The notes beneath the pieces were generated by a model. The model saw only the letters and a program-made list of their open reading frames with translations. It ran no database searches and was not told the origin of the DNA. Shown one piece after another: positions 45,580 through 57,485 of a stretch of 64,000 bases of DNA. The stretch's first letter is position 1; every line of letters begins with the position of its first letter. Position numbers and translations under genes: made by a program. The stretch comes from Xiphophorus maculatus (taxonomy: Eukaryota; Chordata; Actinopteri; Cyprinodontiformes; Poeciliidae), in assembly GCF_002775205.1 (NCBI RefSeq), contig NC_036447.1, positions 7,552,501 to 7,616,500 on the forward strand, given 5' to 3'.

Positions 45580-45940
45580 GGGGCTGCACAGTGGCGCAGT
45601 TGGTAGAGCTGTTGCCTTGCAGCAATTTGATTCCTGGCCCAGGGTCTTTCTGCACGGAGTTTGTATGTTCTCCCTGTGCATGTGTGGGTTCTCTCCGGGC
45701 ACTCCGGCTTCGTCCCACAATCCAAAAACATGACTGTCAATCTAATTGGTCTCTCTAAATTCTCCCTAGGTGTGAGTGTGTGTGTGTGCATGGTTGTGTG
45801 TCCAGTCTGTCTCTGTGATGCCCTGCGACCTGTCCAGGGTGAACCCCGCCTCTCACCCAGAACGTTAGCTGTAGATAGGCACCAGCACCCCTGCCGACCC
45901 CACTAGGGACAAGTGTGTAAGAAAATGGATGGATGGATGT
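45580..45940 (+). mobile_element. tRNA-derived SINE-like retroposon
   Basis: GGGCTGCACAGTGGCGCAGT begins the element, with TGGCGCAGTTGG as a good polymerase III A box. The B box region is degraded (GATTCCTGGCCC). The body has TGTATGTTCTCCCTGTGC and CCCTGCGACCTGTCCAGGGT, and the 3' end is a GGATGGATGGATG tail. This is a well-known teleost repeat structure. Confidence 0.75.
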
Positions 45941-46127
45941 TATTATCAATTTCTCTGTACTTATGGAGCCATTTCACAAAATGCTTTTTAACTCTTATTT
46001 GAGTAATTTCTTGGACGGCTGCTTTTTACCTTTATTTAAGTAAAAACATGTTGAAGTAGTGCTACTCTAAACTTAAGTATAGAATATTATTATCTTCACA
46101 CTCTATTAGTCAATCTGATACGCAATA

Positions 46128-46147
46128 ACTACAACTCCCACAATGCC
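46128..46147 (+). promoter_or_regulatory. ZNF143/SBS-type site in the COMMD1 promoter
   Basis: ACTACAACTCCCACAATGCC closely matches the ACTACAATTCCCAGCATGC consensus bound by ZNF143. It lies about 60 bases before the COMMD1 start codon, where this factor commonly acts at housekeeping promoters. Confidence 0.7.
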
Positions 46148-46204
46148 ATGCATCTGTATTTGACACGTGTGGCCTTCACACACTCATGTGACCCGCACGT
46201 AAAC

Positions 46205-49200
46205 ATGGCGGACGTGGAAGTAGCAAAATCTTTGAGCGGTTTACTGAGTGGAATAGCTCAGATGGTGTATTATAATAAAAGCGAAATTACGGAGGAGTTG
46301 CTGAAAAATGAGCTGTATCCGGAAATGCCGCAGGAGGAATTCAAAGTTTTGTTCGAAAAAATGAAAGGGCTCATAAAGGTAAGAGAAACATGTTTTCCTG
46401 TCTGCAGATACAAACGAACAGCCCAAAACAAGTATCTATGCATTGTCATTACTATTAAAGGTAGCGAAGAGTCTTTTAGTGTTAGAAAAACTCTTAATAT
46501 TAATGTTAAGATAATAAACTATTTGATTCAGGCTCAACATTAGTCTTGGCTTTTAGCCATTGACTGTAGTACGATTTTACTGCGCCCTCTTTAAAGCTAG
46601 CTTAAAATGAATGGTAAACGTTTTAGATATTATTTGTAAATTAACAACAAATAATGAAGTTATTTGCGTACCCCTGCTTCCTTTATTAATGGTTGTCAAC
46701 AGAGGGCAGCATTGCCTGCTAATTTAAACATTACAGCAACAGTTTTGCCTTTAACATCTGTCAGAGCTCAAGTTTACCTTTATTTAATTTTAGCATGTAA
46801 TTTCTTTTCTCATTAAGAGCAAAAGAACTGATGAGAAACATAAACAAAGTGACACACACACATGTGTTTGTAATTTAAAATATACAAAGGGGGTGGCAAG
46901 ATCTCAGAGACGTTTTTCTTTTTTTCTAATTTTTTGTTTCATTTAAAAAATGTTTAAACAGAGACAAGACTTAAAATAAAGTTGCATCTCCTGGATAGAA
47001 CTTTAGAAATTAACCATCAAGCTAATAATAGAAGTAAATATATTTAAAACTGACTGTAAAATACGGCTTCAATACAATCAACAGTTTAACCTGTAAAACT
47101 GCTATATATTAATAGTAATTTCATTACTGGTGGCAAACTATTCCAAATTTGGGATTCTTTTTAAATAATAAGGATGTTTCTTGAAATTATGTTTTGTCTG
47201 TCCAACTGGCAAAAAATGTGGTTTAAATGCAGAATTTGCATACATAAATCTTGAAATATAAGTCATTTAGATAACTGTTCTGTTGCGACACCTCCAGGCG
47301 CTGCAACCATCTTCTGATGTCTATTTATTTCTCATTTTGTACTATTTATTTCTTTATCTTTGTATATTATGTATATACACATAACCTGCATCTTAACTCG
47401 AGTCGAGCAAATCTCAATCTCGTTGTAATCTGTTGATGACAATGACAATAAATCTTATCTTATTTTAACAATTCTCTATTGATAAATTTTGCAGCTCTAC
47501 TATATTTCATGTAAACAATTTAAAGAACCACATAAAAAAAGAAGAATTTGATCTTTTTCTTGTAGCAGTCTTCTTAGAAAGGTGATTTTAGTTAGGATGC
47601 AATTGGAAAAGCCACAATAAACTTTGACTTTTTGTAGAGATTTGACCTTAAAAATAAACTACATTTTCTTACATTCTCTGATTACAGGATTTTCCCCCTG
47701 TGGTTTACTCGAGATAATGAGTTAATTTTCCGATTGTTTTCTCAAAATAAGTTAATTTCTCGATGGTGTTCTCGAGATAATAAGTTAATCTCGAGAATCA
47801 TGAGATGATTGGTGTGTCTTAAACATGTGTGTGTGTTTGAGAAAACCATCAGGAAATTAACACGTTTTCTTAAGAAAATTATTGGGAAAATGTATATGTG
47901 AAAAAGAGGATATAAACTCATTATCTCAAGAAAAGAATTGGGAAATTAACTTGTTATTTCGAGAAAATTAGCGGGAAAAATGGGAAATTAACTTATTTCA
48001 AGAAAATTAGCAGGAAAAATGGGGAATTAACTTGATATTTCGAAAAAACAATCGAGAAATTAGCTCATTATCTTGAAAAAACCATTGCGAAATAGTATCT
48101 GCGGAAAATGTCCACTCTTGGCTTGTGTAATTGGTTCATCAGGACATTCAAATGATTTTATTTCTTTTTAGAAAACAATTGAATACCTTGGTTTATATGA
48201 CTAAAGTATTTTGAAATTACTTTAGTAATATGTGGTCAAGTAAATATTGTATAGGGAGTTCTTCAGCTTGAATGTGCCAGAAAGGCTGAACAGAAATGAA
48301 CAGTGAAGTTGCAGAATTCAAACACCCATTCTGATCCTCGTTTTGCTCTCTTCGTGCTCTGAAGTCCATTGCCACGGCAGACATGGACCACGCCCAGCTG
48401 GAGGCCTTCCTCACAGCTCAGACCAAGAGACACGGTGGCAGCGGGCTGAGTGCTGAGCAGGCCACCGCTCTCTCTCGCTTCTGGAAGAGCCAGCGAGTAC
48501 GGGTGAGGGAGAGCCTGTTGGCTCAGCATCGCTGGGAGCCCACCCTCAGGGGCCTCTCCTGGAGAGTGGACCTCCAAACTGGTGACCGTTATGGGAACGC
48601 TGACCACAGAGGGCCAGTCGCCCTGATGGAGCTGGAGCTTGGCAGAGCTGGACAGGTTAGCATCACTCCAGTTTTACGAACATATCAGCAGAAAATATGA
48701 GGAATATTTATTTATATTTGTCTGAGGGCTGGGGAATATATCTGAAAACACACAGGCATTTCATATCAGTCAATATCAATAATTATTTCACTGCAAAAAC
48801 ATTGAATCTTACCAAGTATTTTTGGTCTAGTTTCTACTGCAAATATCTTATTACATTTGAAATAAGAGAAAACTGACTTGCAAGTAACTTTTCAACAAGA
48901 TATATGATCTCACAATAATAATCGACTTATTATTATGAGATAATAATAAGTCAATAAAATTATTGACTTATTATTTAAGTCAATAATTTTAATTATTGAC
49001 TTAAAATTATTGAATTTTAAGTCAACAATTCCTTAATATTGATGAAATACTACTAATTCCCGTGGCAGATTATTTCACTAAAAACATGGGGAAAATATTT
49101 TGTTATAAGTAAAATAATCTGCTAATGAAACTAGTACTTTTTTTAAATAATTTTTGTACAGTTTTGACTTAGTTACTGTTCTGAGGTTGCTATTCTTTCA

Positions 49201-51125
49201 GCAAATTGCCTTTTTTGAGTCTATACTCCTGTTAACAGTTAATCAGTTATTAAATTAGTTGATAATTACTTCAGTAATCAATTGATCATAACTAATTCAA
49301 TGAATTATTTCAACAATAGATGTGTTGTTTCTAGATCAAGTTTGATCTAAAATCTCAACTAAAATAACTTGTGTTTAACACAAAGATTACCCAAAGATCT
49401 GCATATTTATATGACCTGGATGCTAACTTTATTGTGATACATTTGGGCTACTGACATGGGTGAAACACAGGGAACATTCCTGGTTTTAGACAGCCTGAAT
49501 TACAGTAAACACAGCTGACAGACTGGCTATGAGCTGGATTAGAAGACAGATTTTATCATGGCTGGAGGCCTGGATCTGAATGTGATCAGATTACATGTCA
49601 ATTTTAATAAGCCTCAGCCCCATGACGAAACTACATTTGTTTCTCAATTTCACAGAAAGCAGCTTCAGAGGCTCTCCAAGACAAAAATCTCCCAGAGGTT
49701 AACCCCTCAAAGGAAATCCACAACATTAATCTAAAGTCAGGATTTATAAATTACTCATGTTCGTTATCGTAAATGACCAACAGAGGTCATGTTTTCCTCT
49801 GGTTTTTACATGGAGATGTCACCAGCTGAACATGGAATACTTATCATGCGGTTTTATTTACCTGGATATAAGTATTTTACCATTTTCCTAATCTTTGTTG
49901 TATTACAGCACTATGACATATAAATAAATACATTTTCAATAAGGTAATACGGATTATTTTTGCCTGTAATTTGTACATTAATTTAGCAGTATTATGGGCT
50001 TTGTTCATAATTACGGAGCTCCCTTAGGGACATGGAGAATTTTTTTTTCTTTTGCGTTCCCTTGCAAAACTTTTGATCAGTGTAATAATGTATGTTCTTT
50101 TGGAAATGCACCACAAACCTATGTGTAAAATAAATCAAATTTCAATCTGTTTTTTGCACTAAAAACTTAAGAGCATAGTTTTCACTGAGGCTTTTTAAAT
50201 GTGTATATATTTGAAATTTTAAATAGACATTTGTGGCTGTATACAAAATAGACCAGGGTGTATTTGCTTATTGCACAAAAGAATTTTCTTCCCCCATTAA
50301 CCACAGGGAGCTCTGTACATAATAACTAAAATAAACCATATAATTTTAATATATTTTATCATACATCCTATTTAATAACAGCAGCTGCGTTTCCGTTGAC
50401 CATATGATTACACAATTTGACTTTTCTAAAATGAATTTGCTTAATGGAAACATGCCAAATTTAAAAAATACAGAAAAAGTTTTTTGATTTAATGTCTTTG
50501 TGGTAAGATGAGGTGCTTTTTCATTGGAATTGGTTTTTCTTGCAAAACGGCAATGGAAACACTTTTTTCACACACAAGTCACAAGAGTGACATGATCAAC
50601 AACCTGATGTTGCCACTGGTGCAAAACACGAAAAAGAAGACAAGAGGAAGTGATAGGAGGATGATGGCGTGTTTTTGTTTTTAATTACTTACTTCGTGAA
50701 CAAATTTATTTACGTGCGATTTTTAATTGCATTTCTAATTTGATGGAAGCACTGCAATTAGAAAATAGGTTTTTCTCCGCAAAACTTTGCGCACATTTGT
50801 GACAGAAACGCGGCTATTGCATGTCTGCTTGTTTTGTTTCATCAATCTGATATGAATGTAGACACATGTAGCTCTGTCATGGGGCTGAGGCTGATATGTA
50901 ACTTATCCACTGATGAACAGATATACCACAGCTTTCTGCAAGGGAGTATTATAATAATATGTTTTCTATAGTAAAATAACTGTTCTTCCTTCCTCCTTTT
51001 TTCTTGTTTCCCATCAGGACTCTGAGTTTTTGTGTCTGGAGGTTGATGAGACCAAGGTGGACCAGGTGCTAAAGAAGATGGCTGACATCCAGGAGAGCAT
51101 AGACAGAATAGTTCACCGTACATAA
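46205..51125 (+). CDS. commd1: COMM domain-containing protein 1
   Basis: Three exons, 46,205-46,378, 48,365-48,655 and 51,018-51,125, give 190 residues, the length of human COMMD1. Signature parts are the N-terminal helical domain (KPLSGLL-like KSLSGLL, ITEELL, LYPEMPQEEF), SIATADMDHAQLEAFLTAQT, and the COMM domain from about residue 118 with LRGLSWRVD and ending in SEFLCLEVDETKVDQVLKK. In vertebrates COMMD1 is a subunit of the Commander complex with CCDC22 and CCDC93. It acts in endosomal recycling, copper handling and NF-kB turnover. The start is fixed by homology; the open frame upstream of it is ignored. Introns are 2.0 and 2.4 kb, far shorter than in human. Polyadenylation signal AATAAA at 51,461. 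Confidence 0.96.
47285..47465 (+). mobile_element. L2-like LINE 3' tail in COMMD1 intron 1
   Basis: TGCGACACCTCCAGGCGCTG, then TCTCAATCTCGTTGTAATCT and TGACAATGACAATAAATCTT followed by ATCTTATTTTA. Related to the tail at 16,840. Confidence 0.5.
47690..48100. repeat. Hairpin-forming repeat with GAGATAATGAGTTAATTT words
   Basis: Repeats of CTCGAGATAATGAGTTAATT in the left half face AAATTAACTTGTTATTTCGA-like words in the right half. This is a common teleost palindromic repeat. It lies within COMMD1 intron 1. Confidence 0.6.
48790..49140 (+). repeat. CACTGCAAAAAC-type dispersed repeat
   Basis: CACTGCAAAAACATTGAATC, ACCAAGTATTTTTGGTCTAG and GAAATAAGAGAAAACTGACT are typical of a frequent teleost repeat. 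A TTATTGACTTA palindrome cluster sits in the middle. COMMD1 intron 2. Confidence 0.55.
50382..50818. mobile_element. MITE-like element with AGCTGCGTTTCC termini
   Basis: GCAGCTGCGTTTCCGTTGAC at the left and GACAGAAACGCGGCTATTGC at the right are inverted with a few mismatches. There is no coding content. COMMD1 intron 2. Confidence 0.55.
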
Positions 51126-51480
51126 AACCCCAGAAAGTTTGTCACTCTAAGTTACTGGACCTTTGAGCAAGTCCAGCTGTATTTTCTGGTCAGAAAAGTG
51201 GTTTTATATCAGCCGGAGAGAAATGATTGTCTTCATTGGAAGATTACCTGTAAGTAACGGCACATTAGAGCAACGGCTCCAGCTTCATATAAACTATGCT
51301 GCTGCGGTTCCACAATCGCTTTTTTTTATTGCCAGAAATGCATCTGCTTTGAATTTGTTAACCAAATGATATGTTGTAATATTGAAAGAAGCAAATGTAA
51401 CACTTAACATAATATCATGTAATTTAGATGTTTTCTGTCTAAATGCAAGTAACTTTTTAAAATAAAAATGTAGTTGTCCA
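51126..51480 (+). terminator. commd1: COMMD1 3' untranslated region
   Basis: The region runs from the stop codon to an AATAAA at 51,461-51,466. Confidence 0.6.
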
Positions 51481-53480
51481 GTCAGTCTGCTCCTTGCTTT
51501 TGTGGGAGGTGTATCATTTCTTGGAGAAGAATCTGTGTTGCTGATAAGAACTGTGATGTTCTTCTGTTGTTTTTATATTATTGATCAGATAAAAGGCATA
51601 AAGATTATATACATTTAGGACCATGATGACATCAGTGAGTCCACCTGCTTTCTTATCAATTATTTATGAGTAGGAAAGAAAAACCTATAAACCTGCACAG
51701 TGTTTGTGTAACACTTCCTCTGTGACAGAACACCTGTTAAATCAACAGTTTAGTTTTTTTTTACCAGGATTGAATCTGAACGGTACTTTTAAGCTATTTA
51801 CTACTGTACCTAACAGATGTTTTTTTTTTGTCAAATAAACACAGTTAGTACAGAATCATTTATTACCAGATTAAACAAGTGTAGTTAAACAAAGTTGTGT
51901 TTATTTTCAACATATTTCTCTGAAACGTTTTAGGATATAGGTCAGGTTACACCAGAGTAGATCACAGAACTGTACGTATGAATCATATCTGACAAGCAAT
52001 AAACAGCTCCTGCAATAAAATCATAAGATTTTAAAAGCTAGGCTGTGTGAACTTTGTTCAGAGCACCCTATTGTTTTTACCAGTCATTATCCAACATCAG
52101 ATTGATTTAGCAATAAATAAGAAATAGTTACATTTCTGGAAGTATATCTTATCTGAGCTTTTCTTTGACTTGAAAAACTTTGTGAGATTTAGGGATATTT
52201 GCTTTTTTCCCCCTGTGATTGCCCTTTATTAACCCTAATGATAGGGATAGGGTTGCGACATGTCCTCCCGCTTGTTGCTGATTGTGTTGAGGGTAAAGTC
52301 TGCTTTTGCCGTCTGTGTACGGTCTGACCCACTGAGGCCTGTGATGGTTTGATAAGATTTCCAGAGGTGAGTGCCTTCTTGATTTACACCTTTGCTGTGT
52401 TTTTACTTTAGACATTGAAATGAAATTTCATTCATTATCAAAGAACAAACTCTCGGTATTCGAAGCTTTAAATGTGTTGTAGACTGAAATCATGTATGTA
52501 ACAGCAAAATGCAGTTTATGTGAGTATTTATTTTTTGAAAACATTTGGCTAACACTGCATATTGATTCATTCTAGCTTAAATAGACCCATATTCTATGAA
52601 CTACTGACAACATGTCTCTGAAATTCCAAGCAAAGATTTAGTATTTATTTGCAGAAAATGAGAATATTGAAAAGGATGCAGTGCTTTCAGACCTCAAATA
52701 ATGCAAAGAAAACAAGTTCATATTCATTTAGAAACAATAAAACTAATGTTATAATTCAGGAAGAGTTCAGAAATCAATTTCTGGTGGAATAATCAAGAGG
52801 TTTTCAATGGGGTTCAGTGCAGTGGGCTCTTACGTTTTTCCAGAGCTGTATATGTAGATGTTGTAAGTTTCACATTTGTCTCAGTCAAAGGTTGTGCTGG
52901 TGGCTAAATAAATACTTCTTTTTGAATTTCAAACTGTTTTAAAGACTCATTGAGTGTGGAATAATCCCCCTGAAGTTTGATCATTTGAAAGTATTGGAAC
53001 TTTTGAACTAGATTTGATCAAATGCAGTTCAAATTATATAAAAACATATTGAAATAGCCCTTTAATTCATCACCAAATTCATAATTAATTCATCACTCAA
53101 AGTCAATTAATTCATCACTCAAAGTAGATCTGCTACTGAAAGTTGAACTGCTACTGAATCATTACTATCCAGTAACAGTTCAAAGTTATATTTTATTGCA
53201 GTGCTTGAGCATAAAACGTAATTAAACAATAGGAAGCTCAAATTGAACCTCAAAATTTTACTGCCTGCAGCAATGACAGTGTGCTATATGGTGTTCAGAT
53301 ATGCAATTGCTTTATTGGAAAATGTTCCTGTTGATCTTCATGTCTTTTTCATTGCAACTGAACCCTTTTTATTGTTTAAGTTCCTAATGATTTAAATGTT
53401 TTAGCAGAAACAAATTTGAGCCAAATTGATGGATGTTGCATATTTTTCTTAATACAAGAAAATCAATTATTTGAAACCCA
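51481..53480. other. Intergenic, no gene recognised
   Basis: AT-rich spacer between COMMD1 and the b3gnt2 promoter; open stretches below 100 codons lack splice or homology support. Confidence 0.5.
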
Positions 53481-53481
53481 T

Positions 53482-53665
53482 AGTTGTCTTGCGATCGGAA
53501 GGTTGTAGGTTTGATTCCACATGTCAATGTGCCTCTGTGCAAATTGCCTACTGATCTGTATATAAATGCGTGCGTGGCTGCGACTGGGTGAATGTAGTGT
53601 AAAGCGCTTTGAGTGGTCAAAATGACTGGAAAAGCGCTATATAAGTTCAGTCCATTTCCATTTTT
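53482..53665 (+). mobile_element. SINE-like retroposon
   Basis: GGAAGGTTGTAGGTTTGATT (a B-box-like region), then GTAAAGCGCTTTGAGTGGTC and AAAAGCGCTATATAAGTTCA, ending in CATTTCCATT. A common teleost SINE 3' part. Confidence 0.65.
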
Positions 53666-53984
53666 CCATAATGCCATTCAATCTGCTAACTAGATTGATG
53701 GAAGGATTTTATAGCAACATTTCTGTTGTGAAGAAAAAAATAATCTATAATCTATAGATAATCTTTGCAATAAATTGTAACAGAAATTAAGCACATTAAA
53801 ATATGGAAACAATATGAATTGTTGCACAAAAAAAACTTGCAGATCTTGCATTGCTTAACTTAAAAACCTTTTGCCACACGACTGTTCTGCAGTTTAGCCC
53901 AGAGTCTCAAATAGTTTCAATCCGCCCCTGAAAAAAAATCCAGAGCACGTTGGAGCTTGAGAAAAACCGAACAAGGGAGGAGTC

Positions 53985-54197
53985 ACGAGGCGCAAGACAC
54001 AGGAAGGCAGGACGTAAATTCACAGACTACACTTACGGAGTGGCGGTAACAAAACTGTACGTTTGATTACGTTAGGTGACTGACATAGAGTTTATTATCC
54101 GATTTGGATTACTCACCATCTGGATCTACAGAACCACCGGCCGGTCCGGAGGTGGAATTGGGTCTGCGCCGAAGGAAGGCTAAGGAACCAACCACAG
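53985..54197 (+). promoter_or_regulatory. b3gnt2: Probable promoter and 5' untranslated exon of b3gnt2
   Basis: A local GC-rich island with CCGGCCGGTCCGGAGG ends in the donor ACCACAG then GTTGGTACC at 54,197. No gene lies between here and the b3gnt2 coding exon at 59,456, which begins with a clear acceptor (TTTTTTTCTAG). Untranslated first exons far upstream are usual for this gene family. The transcription start is not determined. Confidence 0.5.
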
Positions 54198-56100
54198 GTT
54201 GGTACCAAAACTAAACAATGCTTTTTATTTGTTCGGTTAGTTTACTATTTATAATGTTTAATATGTTTGTACATGAAGGTATTTAGAAACAAGGCCAAAT
54301 ATATATTTTTCCGTAACTCCAGTCGCGGATTTCAGCAAAAATCTATAACAAGTATTCATACCCTTTATATCTTTTTACAGTTTGTCACGTTGCAGCCGCA
54401 AAGTTTCATATATTCTATTACGAATTATTGTGAGAAACTGAAGGATAATCTGATAAGCTTGACGTGCGTATATCACCTTTTACTCCGATACCCTTAGATA
54501 AAATCCAGTGTAATCAGTTACCTTAAAAAGTCATTTAATTTTTAAACTGGTTCCACCAGTGTGTAATTTAACCTTAGCATAAGTCATCCTGTTCCTTGAA
54601 TTTGTCAGAGAGTAAGCAAATACGAAGAACAAGGAACAAACTATAGGGAATAAGTTTAAAGGTTAGATTATAAATCCCAAACTCTGAGCTTCTCTCTGCC
54701 TGCTGTTCAATCCATCATCTGTAAATGTTAAAGACTCAGCTGCTAATCTACCAAAACATGACCTTTCACTTAACAAGTAACTTTGTAACTCTGGGAAAGA
54801 TGTGAGAATCCACATCAGAGGCTGGAGAAGCAAAATAAATAAATAAATAAAAATCATTAGTTTTTCACTCCATGAATATGGCTTTTATGTAAGAGGTGAA
54901 AAAAACGAAACCATTGTTCAATAAAAAAAGCTTAAAATGTTCATCACTTTGAACACAGAGCTCTCTCAAGCATGGTGGTAACAAATGGAAAGGTTTAGAT
55001 CAAAGCAGTCAGAGTCCAGACTAAATATAATTAACAATTTATGGGAATATTTGAAAGTTGATGTTCATAAACGGTTTCTATACAATCTGACAGAACTTAA
55101 GATGTTTTGCTAAGAATGGACAAATATTACAGTTTCTAAATGTACAAATCTGGTGAAAGTACACCTGAAAAGATAGTTCCACAAAGTATTGACACTGGAG
55201 GCATAAATACAACTGCATGCCACACTTTTCAGTAGGGGAAGCACCATTATAAAACTTGGGCTGATATCTGATATAAATATTGCTGTTTTGGCTGATAACT
55301 GATATTTATGTACATCACCTATGTAGATAAATATATTTTTATATTTTACTCCTCATTTGACACCTTGAAACAAACAACCACATCGCTAACTTCACCACTG
55401 CTTCTCTGCTTCTGTTAAACTCAGATGTTACTATCAGCCCAGTTTTATTCAGTGGACTGATGCCAATATGTTACAAAATGACTAATATGCGTCTCTACTT
55501 TTCAACTTTTTCTTGTAAAGCAAATGAAAATAATTTTTGGTTCTCTGTCATCTTTACAGTTATGCACTTAAATGTGTTTATTTATCACATACAGTCCCAG
55601 TAAATTAAAGCTTGTGACTATAATGTGACAAAATGTGAAAAATTAGAAGACTTGAAATCATTTTACAAAGTGCATTACGGAGTTAGAATCGTTTTTTTTT
55701 TTTTTTTTTAAACTGAGGATTAGAGGTACAGAATATATTGAATCATAATCATCATTGCAATACCACTGTGTGCAACTGTTGGGTGCAATATTTGCACTAT
55801 TTAGTAAGATATTTTTAAGTGCCACACATACAAATCCTGCAGGCAGATAAAGTCTTTTTATCTGTTGAAAAGGCGACCTGCCCTCACTGCTGACACTTGT
55901 GTTTGTTGGCTTAGATGCTACAACTCACAAACAGTGATGTGGTCATTGTGAGTCACAAAAACGTAGATTAATATTATACCAGTAAGAGGTATAATGTTGC
56001 AATTATACTATTTACTGGTATTATGCAGCCCTACTGAGGAACTACTGGCCTATAACTCGTTTTGTGACATGTTGACACAAAGGTAAGCCATTTACTGGAG
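54198..56100. other. Probable b3gnt2 intron, nothing recognised
   Basis: AT-rich with poly-T and AAAT microsatellites (54,834-54,852, 55,690-55,710); no exon or named repeat. Confidence 0.4.
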
Positions 56101-56119
56101 CTACAGGCTTAGCAAAATA

Positions 56120-57485
56120 ATAAAATTAATAATAATATCAATCAATCTTTATTTCAGACACAAAAGAGGTCCATAGTAAAACAAAAAGAAAAGAAAAAAC
56201 AAAAAAGAAACATGACAGTCACTGAGCCACAAATAAATGATGACGCCAATGTTTCCACAATCTTGAGAAAAATCTCGCTGTACTAAAAACAGGGTTTACT
56301 AAAATTGCTATTATATTATTGTATGACACGGGTAATCTACACATACATTTATACATGAGATTCCTGAGCGCAGCTGCACATGTGGGAACAGCGTTATGTG
56401 CAAACATGTGGCTGGCACTGCTCCATCTAGGCACTTTGAGTAGGAGCCTCAGGCCATCATTGTATGCCACATAAAGTTTGTGCAGGCTACTTTTTTTATA
56501 TCTTCGCCATAGATGGGCTGTGTAAAATGAAGTACAAAAAACTTTAAAAAGAGCTACCTTCACAGAGGATGAACACATACCAAACTTTCTGATCAAAATA
56601 TTAGCCTGTGCATACATCATGCAATACTGCCTACTAATGTCACGATCATCAGATAGGTCATCAGTTATGTAATGTCCCAGATATTTAATTTCATTACATA
56701 TATTGAGGACAATGCCAGATAAAGAGAAGTCAGGGGTTATCAGATGCTTATCTGCTCTACTTCTAACAATCATGACATTGCTTTTCTTAGCGTTATATTT
56801 GACATCAAAATCACATCCATATTGGGAGCAGACCCTTAGTAATTGTTGAAGGCCAGCACTATATGGGCATAAGATTACCAAATCATCCGCATACATTATG
56901 TGATTGATTGTGCGGTCACCAACTACACAGCCTGTTTTACAACAATTCAGGCGCTTTGATAGTTCATCCATATAGATGTTAAAAAGGTAAGGGGACAATA
57001 TACTTCCCTGCCTTACTCCGTTACCAACATTAAACGAGTCAGACAATGAGTTACCCCATTTGACATACATTAGTTGATGACCATACCAATAGACCATTAT
57101 TCTAATTAGATATTTGGGTACACCTCTGCTTTCTAACTTGCAGAACAATTTTTGATGATTCACGCGATCAAATGCTTTAGAAGCATCAATAAAACACATA
57201 AATACTGTGGTGTTGCGCAAATTATACAACTCTAAAATCTCCTGTAGCACAAAAATACACATGTCTGTACCATGTTTGGGTTTAAAACCGAATTGATTAT
57301 CAGAGGTCAAAAGAAACTCTTCCAGCCTATTTAGAAGGACTCTTTCAAAAACCTTCGACAAACTACTATGGGTCGGTAATTCTCCAAGGAGCTAATCTTA
57401 CCCGCTTTGTCTTTAATAATGGGTCCCAGAATGACAGATAACATTGATTTAGGTAGCAGACCATGTACTAGACAGCCAGTGAAAC
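56120..57485 (-). mobile_element. 5'-truncated LINE with long reverse-transcriptase frame
   Basis: A minus-strand frame of 380 codons (57,361-56,219) carries reverse-transcriptase motifs in order: QFGFKPKHGTD, FIDASKAFDRVNH (motif A with catalytic Asp), GVRQGSILSPYLFNIYMDEL (motif B) and MYADDLVIL (motif C, about 56,882-56,893). Upstream, VLGPIIKDKAGKI and ENYRPI continue the domain in another frame, so a frameshift with a small loss lies near 57,360-57,375. The 3' side ends in AATCAATCTTTATTTCAG and AT-rich DNA at about 56,130. There is no endonuclease domain, so the copy is 5'-truncated and dead but fairly young. Jockey/CR1-like group is my best placement. Confidence 0.85.

Noticed and set aside
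45580-45650. A tRNA gene
   Set aside because: Only the A box is good, there is no cloverleaf, and the rest is a typical SINE body and tail.
46148-46204. Upstream start codon for COMMD1
   Set aside because: In frame, but the added 19 residues are not in other COMMD1 proteins, and the ZNF143-type promoter site ends at the same place.
56219-57361. Host gene encoding a reverse transcriptase
   Set aside because: It is a truncated LINE: single frame, 5' frame change, flanking AT-rich tail, and location in a probable intron on the opposite strand.
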